Source of the DNA: an uncultured Alphaproteobacteria bacterium
Lineage (GTDB): Bacteria > Pseudomonadota > Alphaproteobacteria > Methylaequorales > Methylaequoraceae
Reading direction: 5' to 3'
Assembly: GCA_902522465.1 (NCBI GenBank)
Contig: CABYVV010000012.1
Span: 1 to 42,299, forward strand
Length of the DNA stretch: 42,299 nt
How positions within the stretch are numbered: position 1 is the first letter of the stretch; every line of letters begins with the position of its first letter. A model generated the notes under the pieces. That model saw nothing but the letters and a program-made list of their open reading frames with translations, was not told the DNA's origin and searched no databases. The position numbers were made by a program, and so were the translations under genes. Below are positions 1 through 7,932 of this stretch, piece by piece.

Positions 1-345
1 TCTAATAACTTCAATCTTTGGGAAATTACTATATTTTAATCCTTCAATAAGGATTATTTCTGTTTTTTTATCAAATTTTTTAATTACCTCTTCTATTGTA
101 GAACTATCTTGCTGATATTTACTTACAAGTGCCCACTTTTTTTTATTATAAATAATGACTTCATTTGATCCTGCAATTAAATGTTGATCACTGTCTTTTC
201 CCTTTTTATCAATTTCGAATTTGTGATGAGTATGCTTCACTGACGATACAACAATTCTCTTCTTGACAAAATAACTAATTATTCTTTTAGTTAAATCTGT
301 CTTACCGCTGCCGCTCCAACCAACAATACCAAATATTTTTGTCAT
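1..345 (-). CDS. mobB: MobB, molybdopterin-guanine dinucleotide synthesis adaptor (partial)
   Basis: Not a complete gene: 115 codons from an ATG at 343-345 run off the left edge, so the C-terminus is missing (MobB proteins are usually about 160-175 residues). The N-terminus carries a P-loop, GWSGSGKT (residues 9-16), and the 3'-most visible part has LIEGLK, the conserved acidic/glycine segment of MobB. MobB is a GTP-binding protein that assists MobA in making the molybdenum guanine dinucleotide cofactor in the cytoplasm. The start overlaps the pgsA stop in an ATGA arrangement, so it is probably translated from the uvrC-pgsA-mobB message. The family call rests on the P-loop plus the LIEGxK motif; a generic P-loop protein is the less likely alternative. 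Confidence 0.85.
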   Translation of the reverse strand, partial: MTKIFGIVGWSGSGKTDLTKRIISYFVKKRIVVSSVKHTHHKFEIDKKGKDSDQHLIAGSNEVIIYNKKKWALVSKYQQDSSTIEEVIKKFDKKTEIILIEGLKYSNFPKIEVIR

Positions 346-896
346 TTAAATAGTCTTAGATTTTTTTTGAAATAAATATAACCCGTATGAATTGTCATAA
401 CAGAGGCAATTGTTAAGCCAAAGAAACCTGTATAGAGAATAAAACTAGTTTCAAAATTTTTCCCTACAATAAGGAAACCTAGTGAGAACATTTGAATTAA
501 AGTTTTCCATTTTGATAAGTTTGTAACTAAAAGTGTTTCTGATGAATGCGAAAAAAAATCTCTCAAACCTGAAACTAATATTTCTCTTATTACTATTATT
601 AAAGCAGGGTATACAAAGAATCCAACAATAACTGAGTTAGAAACTAGAATAAAAATTATAGAAACGACTAATATTTTATCGGCAATTGGGTCAAGAAAAC
701 GCCCAAAACTTGATTCAATTTCAAACTTTCTAGCTAAGTATCCATCAAGAAAGTCTGAGATACATGCTACAGTGTATAGTAAAAGCGATAACCAATTATA
801 AAACTCATCACCAATTTCTAGAAAAATAATAATAACTGGTATAATCAATATTCTGAGAAGAGTAAGTATGTTTGGAATATTTGTAAGTTTAAACAT
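342..896 (-). CDS. pgsA: CDP-diacylglycerol-glycerol-3-phosphate 3-phosphatidyltransferase
   Basis: Makes phosphatidylglycerophosphate from CDP-diacylglycerol and glycerol-3-phosphate at the inner membrane, the committed step to phosphatidylglycerol and cardiolipin. The CDP-alcohol phosphatidyltransferase signature D-x2-DG-x2-AR-x8-G-x3-D-x3-D is complete (D48, D51, G52, A55, R56, G65, D69, D73 with the start used here). Several hydrophobic segments give an integral membrane protein of 184 residues, normal for PgsA. I chose the ATG at 894-896, giving an MFKLTNIPNILTLLRI-type N-terminus as in homologues; a TTG at 939-941 would add 15 basic residues inside uvrC and looks less likely. The chosen start overlaps the uvrC stop by 8 bp, and the stop overlaps mobB. 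Confidence 0.93.
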   Translation of the reverse strand: MFKLTNIPNILTLLRILIIPVIIIFLEIGDEFYNWLSLLLYTVACISDFLDGYLARKFEIESSFGRFLDPIADKILVVSIIFILVSNSVIVGFFVYPALIIVIREILVSGLRDFFSHSSETLLVTNLSKWKTLIQMFSLGFLIVGKNFETSFILYTGFFGLTIASVMTIHTGYIYFKKNLRLFK

Positions 897-2739
897 TTTT
901 ATTAAATTCTTTATAAATTTTCTCAGCGGTTTTAGTGCCAATTTTTGGAACTTTTTTTAAATCATTTATTCCAGCAGTTTTGATATTATCAAGAGAACCA
1001 AAATAAGATAATAGAATAAGTTTTGTTTTTTTCCCTATGCCATTAATCTCATCAAATATAGATTGTTTTAAATTCTTGTTATGCCTAATTTTTGTAGATG
1101 TCACAGCAAATCTATGAGCTTCATCTCTCAATCTTTGAAGAAAAAAAAGATTTTTATCATTTTTTTCAAATTCAAACATTTTCTCAATAGTATAAATCTT
1201 CTCATTTCCAGCATTTCTATTAATTCCTTTTGCAATGCCAATTAAATCAATATCGGTAATTTTTTTTTCTTTTAATGCGTTGGCTACTTTATTTAATTGA
1301 CCTTTTCCACCATCTATAATTATTAGTTGTGGAAATTTTTTTTTCCATTGACTAGATAATGTGAATCTTCTTCTTATAACTTGATCCATCATAAAATAGT
1401 CATCTTGTGAACTTGCATTTTTACAAATGATATTAAACTTTCTATAGGCATTTTTTAAAAAGGCACCATTTTCAAACACAACCATCGCTCCTACAGGATT
1501 ACTTCCATTCAAATGACTATTATCATAAATTTCAATTTTTTTTGGAAAATTTTTTAAATTTAATTTATTTTGTAGTGAGTTTAAAATGTTGTCGTTTTTT
1601 GATTTTTCATATTTGTTCTTTATCAGTGTTGCATCCACATTCTCTTCAACCATTTTTAGAAGCATTCTTTTTTTTCCTTTTTGAGGTATTTTAAGAGATA
1701 TAATTGAACTATTCTTTTTTGAAATGAGTTCTTCGAGTATTTTTAAATCGATCGGTTTTTTATTCAGAAAAATTTCACGAGGTGGAATATTTTTGGTATA
1801 GAAAAAATATAAAAATTGAGAGAAAATCTTTGAACTATCATCAAATAAATTATCCTCAAAAAGAAAGTCTTTATTTCCAAGGTTCTTACCAGCTCTAAAA
1901 AAAAATATGTGAATTGATATTAAATCGTATTTTTTTTTAAGAAAAATTATATCAAAATTTTCACCATTATTTAAATCGGAGTATTTTTCATTTGAAATTT
2001 TAGAAAGAGCTTTAATTCTATCTCTTAATCTTGCAGCTTTTTCATAATTTTGTCTTTGACTTTCAATTTTCATTTCTGTGATTAGTCTGGTTTTTTCTTC
2101 TGGATTTTTTCCATTCAAAAATAAAATTGCGTTTCTTACTAATACACCGTAGTTCTTATTTGAGATTAATCCTACACAGGGAGCACTGCATCTTTTTATC
2201 TGGTACAAGATGCATGGTCTTTTTCTTGATTTGAAAATATTATCAGAACAACTTCTTAATAAAAATGCCCCTTCTATTTGTTTGATTACATTGTCAACTG
2301 CACTAACATTTGCAAATGGACCAAAAAATGTGTCATCTTTATTTCTCTTACCTCTAAATTTTCTTATCCTTGGCCAAGTGTCAGATATACTAATGTTAAT
2401 GTAAGGATAACTTTTGTCATCAATAAGTCTTACGTTGAATTTTGGTTTATTTTGTTTAATTAAATTATTCTCCAGTATAAAGGAATCAATTTCCGTCAAA
2501 GTTTTAATAAATTTAATTTCTGAGGTTAAATTTATAAGTAGTTTTATTCTATTTGTTTGATTGCTGACATTAAGATAACTAGAGATTCTTTTTTTTAGAT
2601 TTTTAGCTTTTCCAACATATAATACTTTTTTTTTAGAGTCCAAAAAGGTGTAGACACCAGAACCACCTGGAAAATGTTTAGATGCCTTTCGGATAGCTTT
2701 TAAACCAAAGTTATAATCATATTTAGATACGTTTTTCAT
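889..2739 (-). CDS. uvrC: Excinuclease ABC subunit C
   Basis: Makes both incisions around a damaged nucleotide after UvrB has been loaded on DNA. Domains in order: GIY-YIG nuclease at about residues 23-100 (the first motif reads GVY at 28-30, the second YVGKAKNLKKR at 41-51), a UVR domain with EKAARLRDRI near residue 240, the RNase H-like C-terminal nuclease starting at about 405 with IEIYDNSHLNG and then GAMVVFENG, and a helix-hairpin-helix pair at the C-terminus (GIGKKTK and VPKIGTKTAEKI). At 616 residues it is full length. It starts at an ATG 282 bp downstream of the SDR gene and leads a tight uvrC-pgsA-mobB operon. Confidence 0.97.
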   Translation of the reverse strand: MKNVSKYDYNFGLKAIRKASKHFPGGSGVYTFLDSKKKVLYVGKAKNLKKRISSYLNVSNQTNRIKLLINLTSEIKFIKTLTEIDSFILENNLIKQNKPKFNVRLIDDKSYPYINISISDTWPRIRKFRGKRNKDDTFFGPFANVSAVDNVIKQIEGAFLLRSCSDNIFKSRKRPCILYQIKRCSAPCVGLISNKNYGVLVRNAILFLNGKNPEEKTRLITEMKIESQRQNYEKAARLRDRIKALSKISNEKYSDLNNGENFDIIFLKKKYDLISIHIFFFRAGKNLGNKDFLFEDNLFDDSSKIFSQFLYFFYTKNIPPREIFLNKKPIDLKILEELISKKNSSIISLKIPQKGKKRMLLKMVEENVDATLIKNKYEKSKNDNILNSLQNKLNLKNFPKKIEIYDNSHLNGSNPVGAMVVFENGAFLKNAYRKFNIICKNASSQDDYFMMDQVIRRRFTLSSQWKKKFPQLIIIDGGKGQLNKVANALKEKKITDIDLIGIAKGINRNAGNEKIYTIEKMFEFEKNDKNLFFLQRLRDEAHRFAVTSTKIRHNKNLKQSIFDEINGIGKKTKLILLSYFGSLDNIKTAGINDLKKVPKIGTKTAEKIYKEFNKNV

Positions 2740-2766
2740 CTTAAGAGTTTTTAAACTGTTGCTTTC

Positions 2767-2772
2767 ATTATA
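2767..2772 (-). promoter_or_regulatory. Possible -10 element for the uvrC operon
   Basis: On the minus strand this reads TATAAT, about 28 bp upstream of the uvrC ATG. No good -35 hexamer lies 16-18 bp further upstream, and such hexamers are common by chance in DNA this AT-rich, so this is a weak prediction. It falls just downstream of the DnaA-box-like pair at 2792-2814. Confidence 0.3.
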
Positions 2773-2791
2773 AAAAATTGTTCAAAAATTA

Positions 2792-2814
2792 CTATCCACT
2801 ATTACTGTGGATAA
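2792..2814. promoter_or_regulatory. Inverted pair of DnaA-box-like sites / 6-bp hairpin
   Basis: The minus strand at 2806-2814 reads TTATCCACA, a perfect match to the bacterial consensus DnaA box. The plus strand at 2792-2800 reads CTATCCACT, which differs only at its two ends. Together they form an inverted repeat ATCCAC / GTGGAT (2794-2799 and 2807-2812) around a 7-nt loop. The site lies in the longest non-coding stretch of the window and is followed by AT-only sequence. It could be part of a replication origin, a DnaA-regulated promoter for uvrC, or a hairpin with a coincidental box match. Confidence 0.45.
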
Positions 2815-2973
2815 ATCTGTTTATAATCTTTGAGTTTTGTATTAAATGATAACATTTCTGCTGACTTTAACAAAATGATTAAAAAATAGTCAATTTTATA
2901 AGTAATTGATATTATTGATAAAAAATTTAATTTTGTCATGATTTATTTAGTTTTATTTATTTGGAAAAGTATA

Positions 2974-2999
2974 TTTTTTTTTTTTCTTTTTTTTTTTTT
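2974..2999. repeat. T12-C-T13 homopolymer tract
   Basis: Twelve Ts, one C and thirteen Ts on the plus strand, giving an almost pure 26-base pyrimidine/purine strand asymmetry. It is a low-complexity tract; runs like this are prone to length variation and sequencing error. It could act as a bendable or easily melted element near the DnaA-box-like sites. Confidence 0.8.
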
Positions 3000-3021
3000 A
3001 TTGTTGACAACTTTAGATTTG

Positions 3022-3792
3022 CTAGTCTGTTGTAAAAATCTTTGATTTAGAATGTGCCCACCCTAAACTTTGTCCAGAGTCTAATGTCAATACCTCTCCC
3101 GTAACTGATGAACTTTGGATAAGGTAGTTAACAGCTTGATTTATCTCCTCCAACCTTACTTGCTTTTTCAATGGAGTTCTATTAATCTGCTTTTTAAATT
3201 GCTGTTCTGTTTGATTTTTACTCATTAATGTTGGACCTGGAGAAATTCCGTTAACTCTTATATTTGGGGCCAGAGATAAAGACAAACTTTTTGTAAGTGA
3301 GTATAATCCTGATTTACTTATGGTGTAAGAGGTGAAATAGGGTGTAATGTTATTTACTCTTTGATCAATAATGTTAATTATAAGACCTTTTCTTTTATTA
3401 AGTTTTTTTGCGAAGCTCTGCGACAAAAAGAATGGTGCTTTTAAGTTTACATTTATATGTTTATCAAAGATTTTTTCATTGGATGTTTTTAAAGTGTCAA
3501 ATTCAAAAGTAGATGCGTTGTTGATTAATATATCTATGTTTCCAAAGTCTTTACATATTTTATCGAAAAATTTCAGAATCTTTGAATCATTTTCAAAGTC
3601 AAATTTATAGCATAAAAATTTGATATTTTGACTTTCAAATTTATTTTGAAGCATTTGAGCTTTTTTTTTTGACTTGTTGTATTGAATTGCAATATTGTAT
3701 CCAGATTTTGCTAAATGCGTAGCTATAGATTCACCAATTCTTTGAGCACCACCTGTTATGAATGCTGTTTTATATGTTTTATTTAATACCAA
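3022..3792 (-). CDS. Short-chain dehydrogenase, FolM/pteridine-reductase-like
   Basis: A classical SDR of about 256 residues. It has the Rossmann motif TGGAQRIG near the N-terminus, the NNAS motif, the catalytic YTISK (Tyr-x3-Lys), and then RVNGISPGPTL. The TGGAxRIG plus SPGPTL combination is characteristic of the FolM/PTR1 branch, whose members reduce dihydromonapterin or dihydrofolate with NADPH; the exact substrate cannot be read from the sequence. There is no ATG before the Rossmann core. I use the TTG at 3790-3792, preceded by purine-rich GAGAAGAG; a TTG at 3805-3807 would add five residues. Either start overlaps the 3' end of uvrB, so it is likely translationally coupled to uvrB. Confidence 0.75.
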   Translation of the reverse strand: MVLNKTYKTAFITGGAQRIGESIATHLAKSGYNIAIQYNKSKKKAQMLQNKFESQNIKFLCYKFDFENDSKILKFFDKICKDFGNIDILINNASTFEFDTLKTSNEKIFDKHINVNLKAPFFLSQSFAKKLNKRKGLIINIIDQRVNNITPYFTSYTISKSGLYSLTKSLSLSLAPNIRVNGISPGPTLMSKNQTEQQFKKQINRTPLKKQVRLEEINQAVNYLIQSSSVTGEVLTLDSGQSLGWAHSKSKIFTTD

Positions 3793-5740
3793 GTTCTCTT
3801 CTCTCAATTTTGACTATTTTATCTCTAATCTCTGCTGCACGTTCAAAATCTAAATTTTCCGCATATTCTAACATTTTGTTTTTCAGTTGTTCTATTGATT
3901 CATTGTTTATTTGATTATATTTTGGGGATAATTTTTTTTCATTATTAATAGATTCCTCAATTTTTCTTTGTGTAGACCGTGGAATGATATTATTATTCGT
4001 GTTGAAGTTGATTTGTTTAATTCGTCTTCTACTTGTCTCGTCTATTGCTAATGTTATTGATTTTGTTTTATGATCTGCATACAGAATTGCTCTTCCATCA
4101 ATATTCCTAGCTGCTCTTCCAATAGTTTGAATCAAAGATACTTGAGATCTTAAGTAGCCTTCTTTATCTGCATCCAAAATTGCAACCAACCCACATTCTG
4201 GGATATCAAGTCCCTCTCTTAAAAGATTTATTCCAACTAAAACTTCAAATTCTCCAGTTCTGAGATTTTTAATTATTTCTATCCTTTCAAGCGCATCAAT
4301 ATCAGAATGCATATATTGGGCTTTGATACCATTTTCGTTCAAATACTCAGTAACCATTTCAGCATTTTTTTTGGTTAAAGTTGTTATTAAAACTCTAAGA
4401 TTTTTTTTTGTTACTTTCTTGCACTCCTCTATGACATCTTCAACTTGATTTGATGCTTTTCTTACCTCACAAATTGGATCAACTAGCCCTGTTGGACGAA
4501 CAATTTGTTCTACAAAGACACCATTCGTCTGTTTTAACTCATATTCACCAGGAGTGGCTGAGACATATATTGTTTGACCCTTAAATTTTTCCCATTCTTC
4601 GAACATCAGTGGTCTATTGTCCTTACAGGAAGGAAGCCTAAATCCAAAATCAGAAAGTGTATTCTTTCTAGACCTGTCTCCTTTAAACATTCCTCTTATT
4701 TGTGGGATTGTTACGTGAGATTCGTCGATAAAAAGAATAATATTTTCGGGTAAGTACTCAAAAAGCGTAGGTGGAGGTTCACCTGGCATTCTACCCGACA
4801 AATGTCTGGAGTAATTTTCAATTCCTGAACAACTTCCTGTAGCGGATATCATTTCCAAGTCAAATTTAGTTCTTTGTTCAATTCTCTGTGCTTCTAAAAA
4901 TAATTTTTTTTCTTCAAAATATTTTATTCTTGTCTCAAGTTCGTTTTTGATTTGATCTATTGCCTTATTTAATGAAGGTTTTGGGGTGACATAATGACTG
5001 TTTGCAAAAATTGATATTTCATCCAAGGTTTTTGAAATTATTCCTAAAAAAGGATCAAACTCATCGATTGACTCTACTGTTTCACCAAAAAAAGAAATTC
5101 TCCATGATCTGTCTTCAAGATGTGAAGGAAAAATTTCCAGTAGGTCTCCCCGGATCCTAAAAGTACCTCTAGTGTGGACATGATCATTTCTTTTATATTG
5201 AAGTTCTACGAGCTTTCTTTTGATTTTTTCCATGTCATAATTCTCATTTTTAATAATTTTGAAAACCATAGAAGAGTATGACTGTACGGACCCAAGTCCA
5301 TAAATACAAGAAACACTTGCTACAACAATTGTGTCTTTCTTCTCTAATAGTGACCTAGTAGCAGAATGCCTCATTCTATCAATTTGTTCGTTAATGGATG
5401 ATTCTTTTTCAATATATGTGTCTGTTCTTGGAACATATGCCTCAGGAGTATAATAATCATAGTATGAAACAAAATATTCCACGCTGTTATTAGGGAAAAA
5501 ACTTTTCATTTCGCTGTAAAGTTGAGCCGCTAAAATTTTATTGGGTGCAAATATTAGCGATGGCCTTTGTAACCTATTAATTATATTTGCCATTGTAAAA
5601 GTTTTTCCAGACCCTGTAACACCCAAAAGAACCTGATTTTCACGGCTTTTATCCAAACCCTCGCATAGTTTTTGGATTGCTGACGGTTGATCGCCAGCAG
5701 GACCATAACTACTTTTTAATTCAAATTTGCCGTTTATCAT
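3779..5740 (-). CDS. uvrB: Excinuclease ABC subunit B
   Basis: DNA-damage verification helicase of nucleotide excision repair; it receives the lesion from UvrA and recruits UvrC. At 653 residues it is full length. Walker A is GVTGSGKT (40-47). The beta-hairpin region follows with YYDYYTPEAY and a run of charged residues, the Walker B variant DESH is near residue 338, the motif VI IGRAARN lies in the second helicase domain, and a UVR domain (FERAAEIRDKI) closes the protein and would pair with UvrC. It starts with an ATG 90 bp from the divergent aminotransferase gene. I saw no alphaproteobacterial LexA box (GTTC-N7-GTTC) in that spacer. Confidence 0.98.
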   Translation of the reverse strand: MINGKFELKSSYGPAGDQPSAIQKLCEGLDKSRENQVLLGVTGSGKTFTMANIINRLQRPSLIFAPNKILAAQLYSEMKSFFPNNSVEYFVSYYDYYTPEAYVPRTDTYIEKESSINEQIDRMRHSATRSLLEKKDTIVVASVSCIYGLGSVQSYSSMVFKIIKNENYDMEKIKRKLVELQYKRNDHVHTRGTFRIRGDLLEIFPSHLEDRSWRISFFGETVESIDEFDPFLGIISKTLDEISIFANSHYVTPKPSLNKAIDQIKNELETRIKYFEEKKLFLEAQRIEQRTKFDLEMISATGSCSGIENYSRHLSGRMPGEPPPTLFEYLPENIILFIDESHVTIPQIRGMFKGDRSRKNTLSDFGFRLPSCKDNRPLMFEEWEKFKGQTIYVSATPGEYELKQTNGVFVEQIVRPTGLVDPICEVRKASNQVEDVIEECKKVTKKNLRVLITTLTKKNAEMVTEYLNENGIKAQYMHSDIDALERIEIIKNLRTGEFEVLVGINLLREGLDIPECGLVAILDADKEGYLRSQVSLIQTIGRAARNIDGRAILYADHKTKSITLAIDETSRRRIKQINFNTNNNIIPRSTQRKIEESINNEKKLSPKYNQINNESIEQLKNKMLEYAENLDFERAAEIRDKIVKIERRELGIK

Positions 5741-5789
5741 ATAATTAGTACAAAAATAAAAATCTAATATATTTTTGTCAAAGTTTATA

Positions 5790-5795
5790 TATAAT
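5790..5795 (+). promoter_or_regulatory. Possible -10 element for the aminotransferase gene
   Basis: TATAAT lies 35 bp upstream of the ATG at 5831, in the 90-bp divergent spacer shared with uvrB. A TTGTCA sits only 9 bp upstream, too close to serve as its -35 hexamer, so the call depends on the -10 alone and is weak. Confidence 0.3.
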
Positions 5796-5830
5796 CGATT
5801 AATTGAAGATTTACATTTTTTTCTTAATAG

Positions 5831-7030
5831 ATGACTCTAATTTCGGATCGATTATCAAAGTTTAAACCATCCTTGACTGTGAAAATTTCTCAGATTGCAA
5901 GGGAAATGTCACTTTCTGGTGAAAAAGTTATCAGTTTGAGTTCAGGGGAACCAGACTTTGATACTCCAACACACATTAAGAGAAGTGCTATTGATGCAAT
6001 TAATAATGGATTTACAAAATACACTCAAGTTGATGGAATTCCTGAATTAAAAGAAGCAATAATAGAAAAATTTAAAGACGAAAATGGTATTAATTACAAT
6101 CTCAATCAAATCACTGTAGGGGTTGGAGGTAAACACGTAATTTATAATTTATTTATGTCAACTCTAAATAAAAATGATGAAGTGATAATTCCTGCACCTT
6201 ACTGGGTTTCATATCCTGATATGGTGATTTTATCAGAGGGAAGACCAATTATTGTAGAAACAGAAATGCAAAATAGTTTTAAGATTAATGCCAATCAATT
6301 GGAAAGGTCAATTGGTGATAAAACAAAATGGTTTATTTTAAACTCTCCTGGAAATCCAACTGGAAATGTTTATGAAAAAGATGAGTTGTATGAGATTTCA
6401 CAAATTTTATTAAAATATCCACATGTAAATATTCTGTCTGATGATATCTATGAACATATTATTTACGAAAAAGAATTCTTTAATATTCTTAATCTTGAAC
6501 CTAAATTATACGACAGAACCTTTATTGTTAATGGTGTATCAAAGGTGTTTTCAATGACGGGATGGAGAATTGGTTATGGAGCAGGAAATGAAGAGATAAT
6601 TAAGTCAATTTCAAAAATTCAATCACAAAGTACAACAAACCCATGTTCTATTAGTCAAGTGGCAGCAAAACATGCATTAAAAAATGAAAAGATATTTTTA
6701 AAAGATTGGTTAAAGAAATTTGAAGATAGGAGAGACCTGCTGGTAAATTTCTTTCAATCAAAAAAAGGACTAGACCCCTTCATTCCCTCTGGGGCTTTCT
6801 ATTTATATGTGAGTTGTAAAGGATATTTGGGGGCATTTGTGAATAACCAAAAAATCAGATCAGATATTGATTTTGTACAATTCTTACTCCAAGACGCTAA
6901 GGTTGCACTAGTTCCAGGATCTGCTTTTGGAAAATCTCCTTTCTTTAGAATTTCTTACGCCACCTCATTAGAAGATTTGAAAGAGGCTTGTCAAAGGATT
7001 GATAATTCATTAAGAAAACTTAACAAATGA
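5831..7030 (+). CDS. aspC: Class I aminotransferase, aspartate aminotransferase-like
   Basis: PLP-dependent fold-type I aminotransferase of 399 residues, closest in motif layout to the bacterial Ib-type aspartate aminotransferases, which link oxaloacetate/aspartate and 2-oxoglutarate/glutamate. Visible signatures are SSGEPDFDTP (38-46), TKYTQVDG, NSPGNPTG (171-178), the cofactor-contacting D205 and Y207, the Schiff-base lysine in SKVFSMTGWRIGYG (K238), and a C-terminal arginine in FRISYA that would bind the substrate carboxylate. Substrate range in this family is hard to predict, so another amino acid such as an aromatic one, or prephenate, is possible. The stop overlaps the next gene's start by 4 bp (ATGA). 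Confidence 0.85.
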   Translation: MTLISDRLSKFKPSLTVKISQIAREMSLSGEKVISLSSGEPDFDTPTHIKRSAIDAINNGFTKYTQVDGIPELKEAIIEKFKDENGINYNLNQITVGVGGKHVIYNLFMSTLNKNDEVIIPAPYWVSYPDMVILSEGRPIIVETEMQNSFKINANQLERSIGDKTKWFILNSPGNPTGNVYEKDELYEISQILLKYPHVNILSDDIYEHIIYEKEFFNILNLEPKLYDRTFIVNGVSKVFSMTGWRIGYGAGNEEIIKSISKIQSQSTTNPCSISQVAAKHALKNEKIFLKDWLKKFEDRRDLLVNFFQSKKGLDPFIPSGAFYLYVSCKGYLGAFVNNQKIRSDIDFVQFLLQDAKVALVPGSAFGKSPFFRISYATSLEDLKEACQRIDNSLRKLNK

Positions 7031-7932
7031 ATATTTTAGTATATGGAGTTGGAGGAGTTGGAGGCTTTATTGGTTCTCAAATATTAAACTCTGATTTCGA
7101 TGTCACATTCGTAGCAAGAGGTGAAAGGTATAAATCACTAAAGAAATATGGATTAATCCTCAAAAGTAGATTGGGAAATAGATCTATTAAAAAAATTAAA
7201 GTGTTCGAAAAAATACCTAAAACAAAGTTTGATGTAATTATAAGTACGGTCAAACTTTACGATTTTGACCATTTTGTATCTGAATTAAATAATTTAGATA
7301 ACCTTGATAATAAGATAATATTACCATTTCAAAATGGGATTTACTCGGAGCAAAAAATAATTGAAGAATTGGGTATTGATAATTCTTACGGTGCTGTTGC
7401 TCAAATCTCTTCATATATTGGAGCAAATCAGGAAGTGATTCACAAAGGAGAGTTGGCAACTTTTTTTGTTGGAAATATGAATGATAAAAGAGACGAAAAG
7501 CTATTAAGCTTTTGTGAGAAATCTAAAAGTACTGGTCTTGATATAAGACAAAAAAATAATATTAAAGAAAAAATTTGGGAAAAGTTTATTTTTCTCTCAG
7601 CTTACAGTGGGATTACTACTCTAACAGAAAAAACGATTGGAGAAATATTTGATACTTCTAGACTTAAAGAGGATTTTATTAAAGCTATGATTGAAACTTT
7701 TGAATTATCTAAGTTCTTTCTAGTTAAATTTTCGTATGATCCAGTAGAATTTTGGTTGGAAAAAATAAGAAAAATGCCTTATGACATGACATCATCAATG
7801 TTTATTGATTATAAAAATAAAAGGAAATTAGAACTTAAATGGTTATCTGGTTTTATAGTGAAATACTCAAAAAAATTCGGTCACCAATGTCCAATTCACA
7901 AAAAAATTCTTAATGGAATTAAAACTATATAA
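7027..7932 (+). CDS. Ketopantoate reductase family protein (PanE/ApbA-like)
   Basis: A 301-residue NADPH-dependent reductase of the PanE/ApbA fold. The N-terminus has the Rossmann motif YGVGGVGG (6-13), QNG is at 102-104, and WEKF with the expected catalytic lysine K186 begins the C-terminal helical domain. True PanE reduces 2-dehydropantoate to pantoate for pantothenate and CoA synthesis. Against the E. coli pattern K-x3-N-x3-N after the lysine, this protein has Leu and Ser, so the substrate may differ and I leave the symbol blank. It overlaps the aminotransferase start-to-stop by 4 bp and its 3' end overlaps the convergent trxB by 8 bp. Confidence 0.75.
   Translation: MNILVYGVGGVGGFIGSQILNSDFDVTFVARGERYKSLKKYGLILKSRLGNRSIKKIKVFEKIPKTKFDVIISTVKLYDFDHFVSELNNLDNLDNKIILPFQNGIYSEQKIIEELGIDNSYGAVAQISSYIGANQEVIHKGELATFFVGNMNDKRDEKLLSFCEKSKSTGLDIRQKNNIKEKIWEKFIFLSAYSGITTLTEKTIGEIFDTSRLKEDFIKAMIETFELSKFFLVKFSYDPVEFWLEKIRKMPYDMTSSMFIDYKNKRKLELKWLSGFIVKYSKKFGHQCPIHKKILNGIKTI

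Larger units (their letters stand above)
2740..3021. other. Longest intergenic spacer: AT-rich with homopolymer runs
   Basis: No coding potential is evident in these 282 bp between the SDR gene and uvrC, both transcribed leftward. It holds the DnaA-box-like pair (2792-2814), a tandem ATTTATTT-like stretch around 2940-2962, a 12-T run and a 13-T run separated by one C (2974-2999), and a short GTTG-A-CAAC palindrome at 3003-3011. The T runs become A runs in the leftward transcripts, so they are not intrinsic terminators for the flanking genes. Confidence 0.7.

Noticed and set aside
342-941. Longer pgsA starting at 941
   Set aside because: That start is TTG and would put 15 extra basic residues before the conserved N-terminus, inside uvrC; the ATG at 896 fits the family.
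2210-2463. Two small plus-strand open frames opposite uvrC
   Set aside because: Overlap each other and a conserved part of uvrC; no ribosome-binding site or recognisable product.
3003-3011. GTTGACAAC palindrome as an operator
   Set aside because: Four-base arms with a single-base centre are too short to distinguish from chance in this AT-rich spacer.
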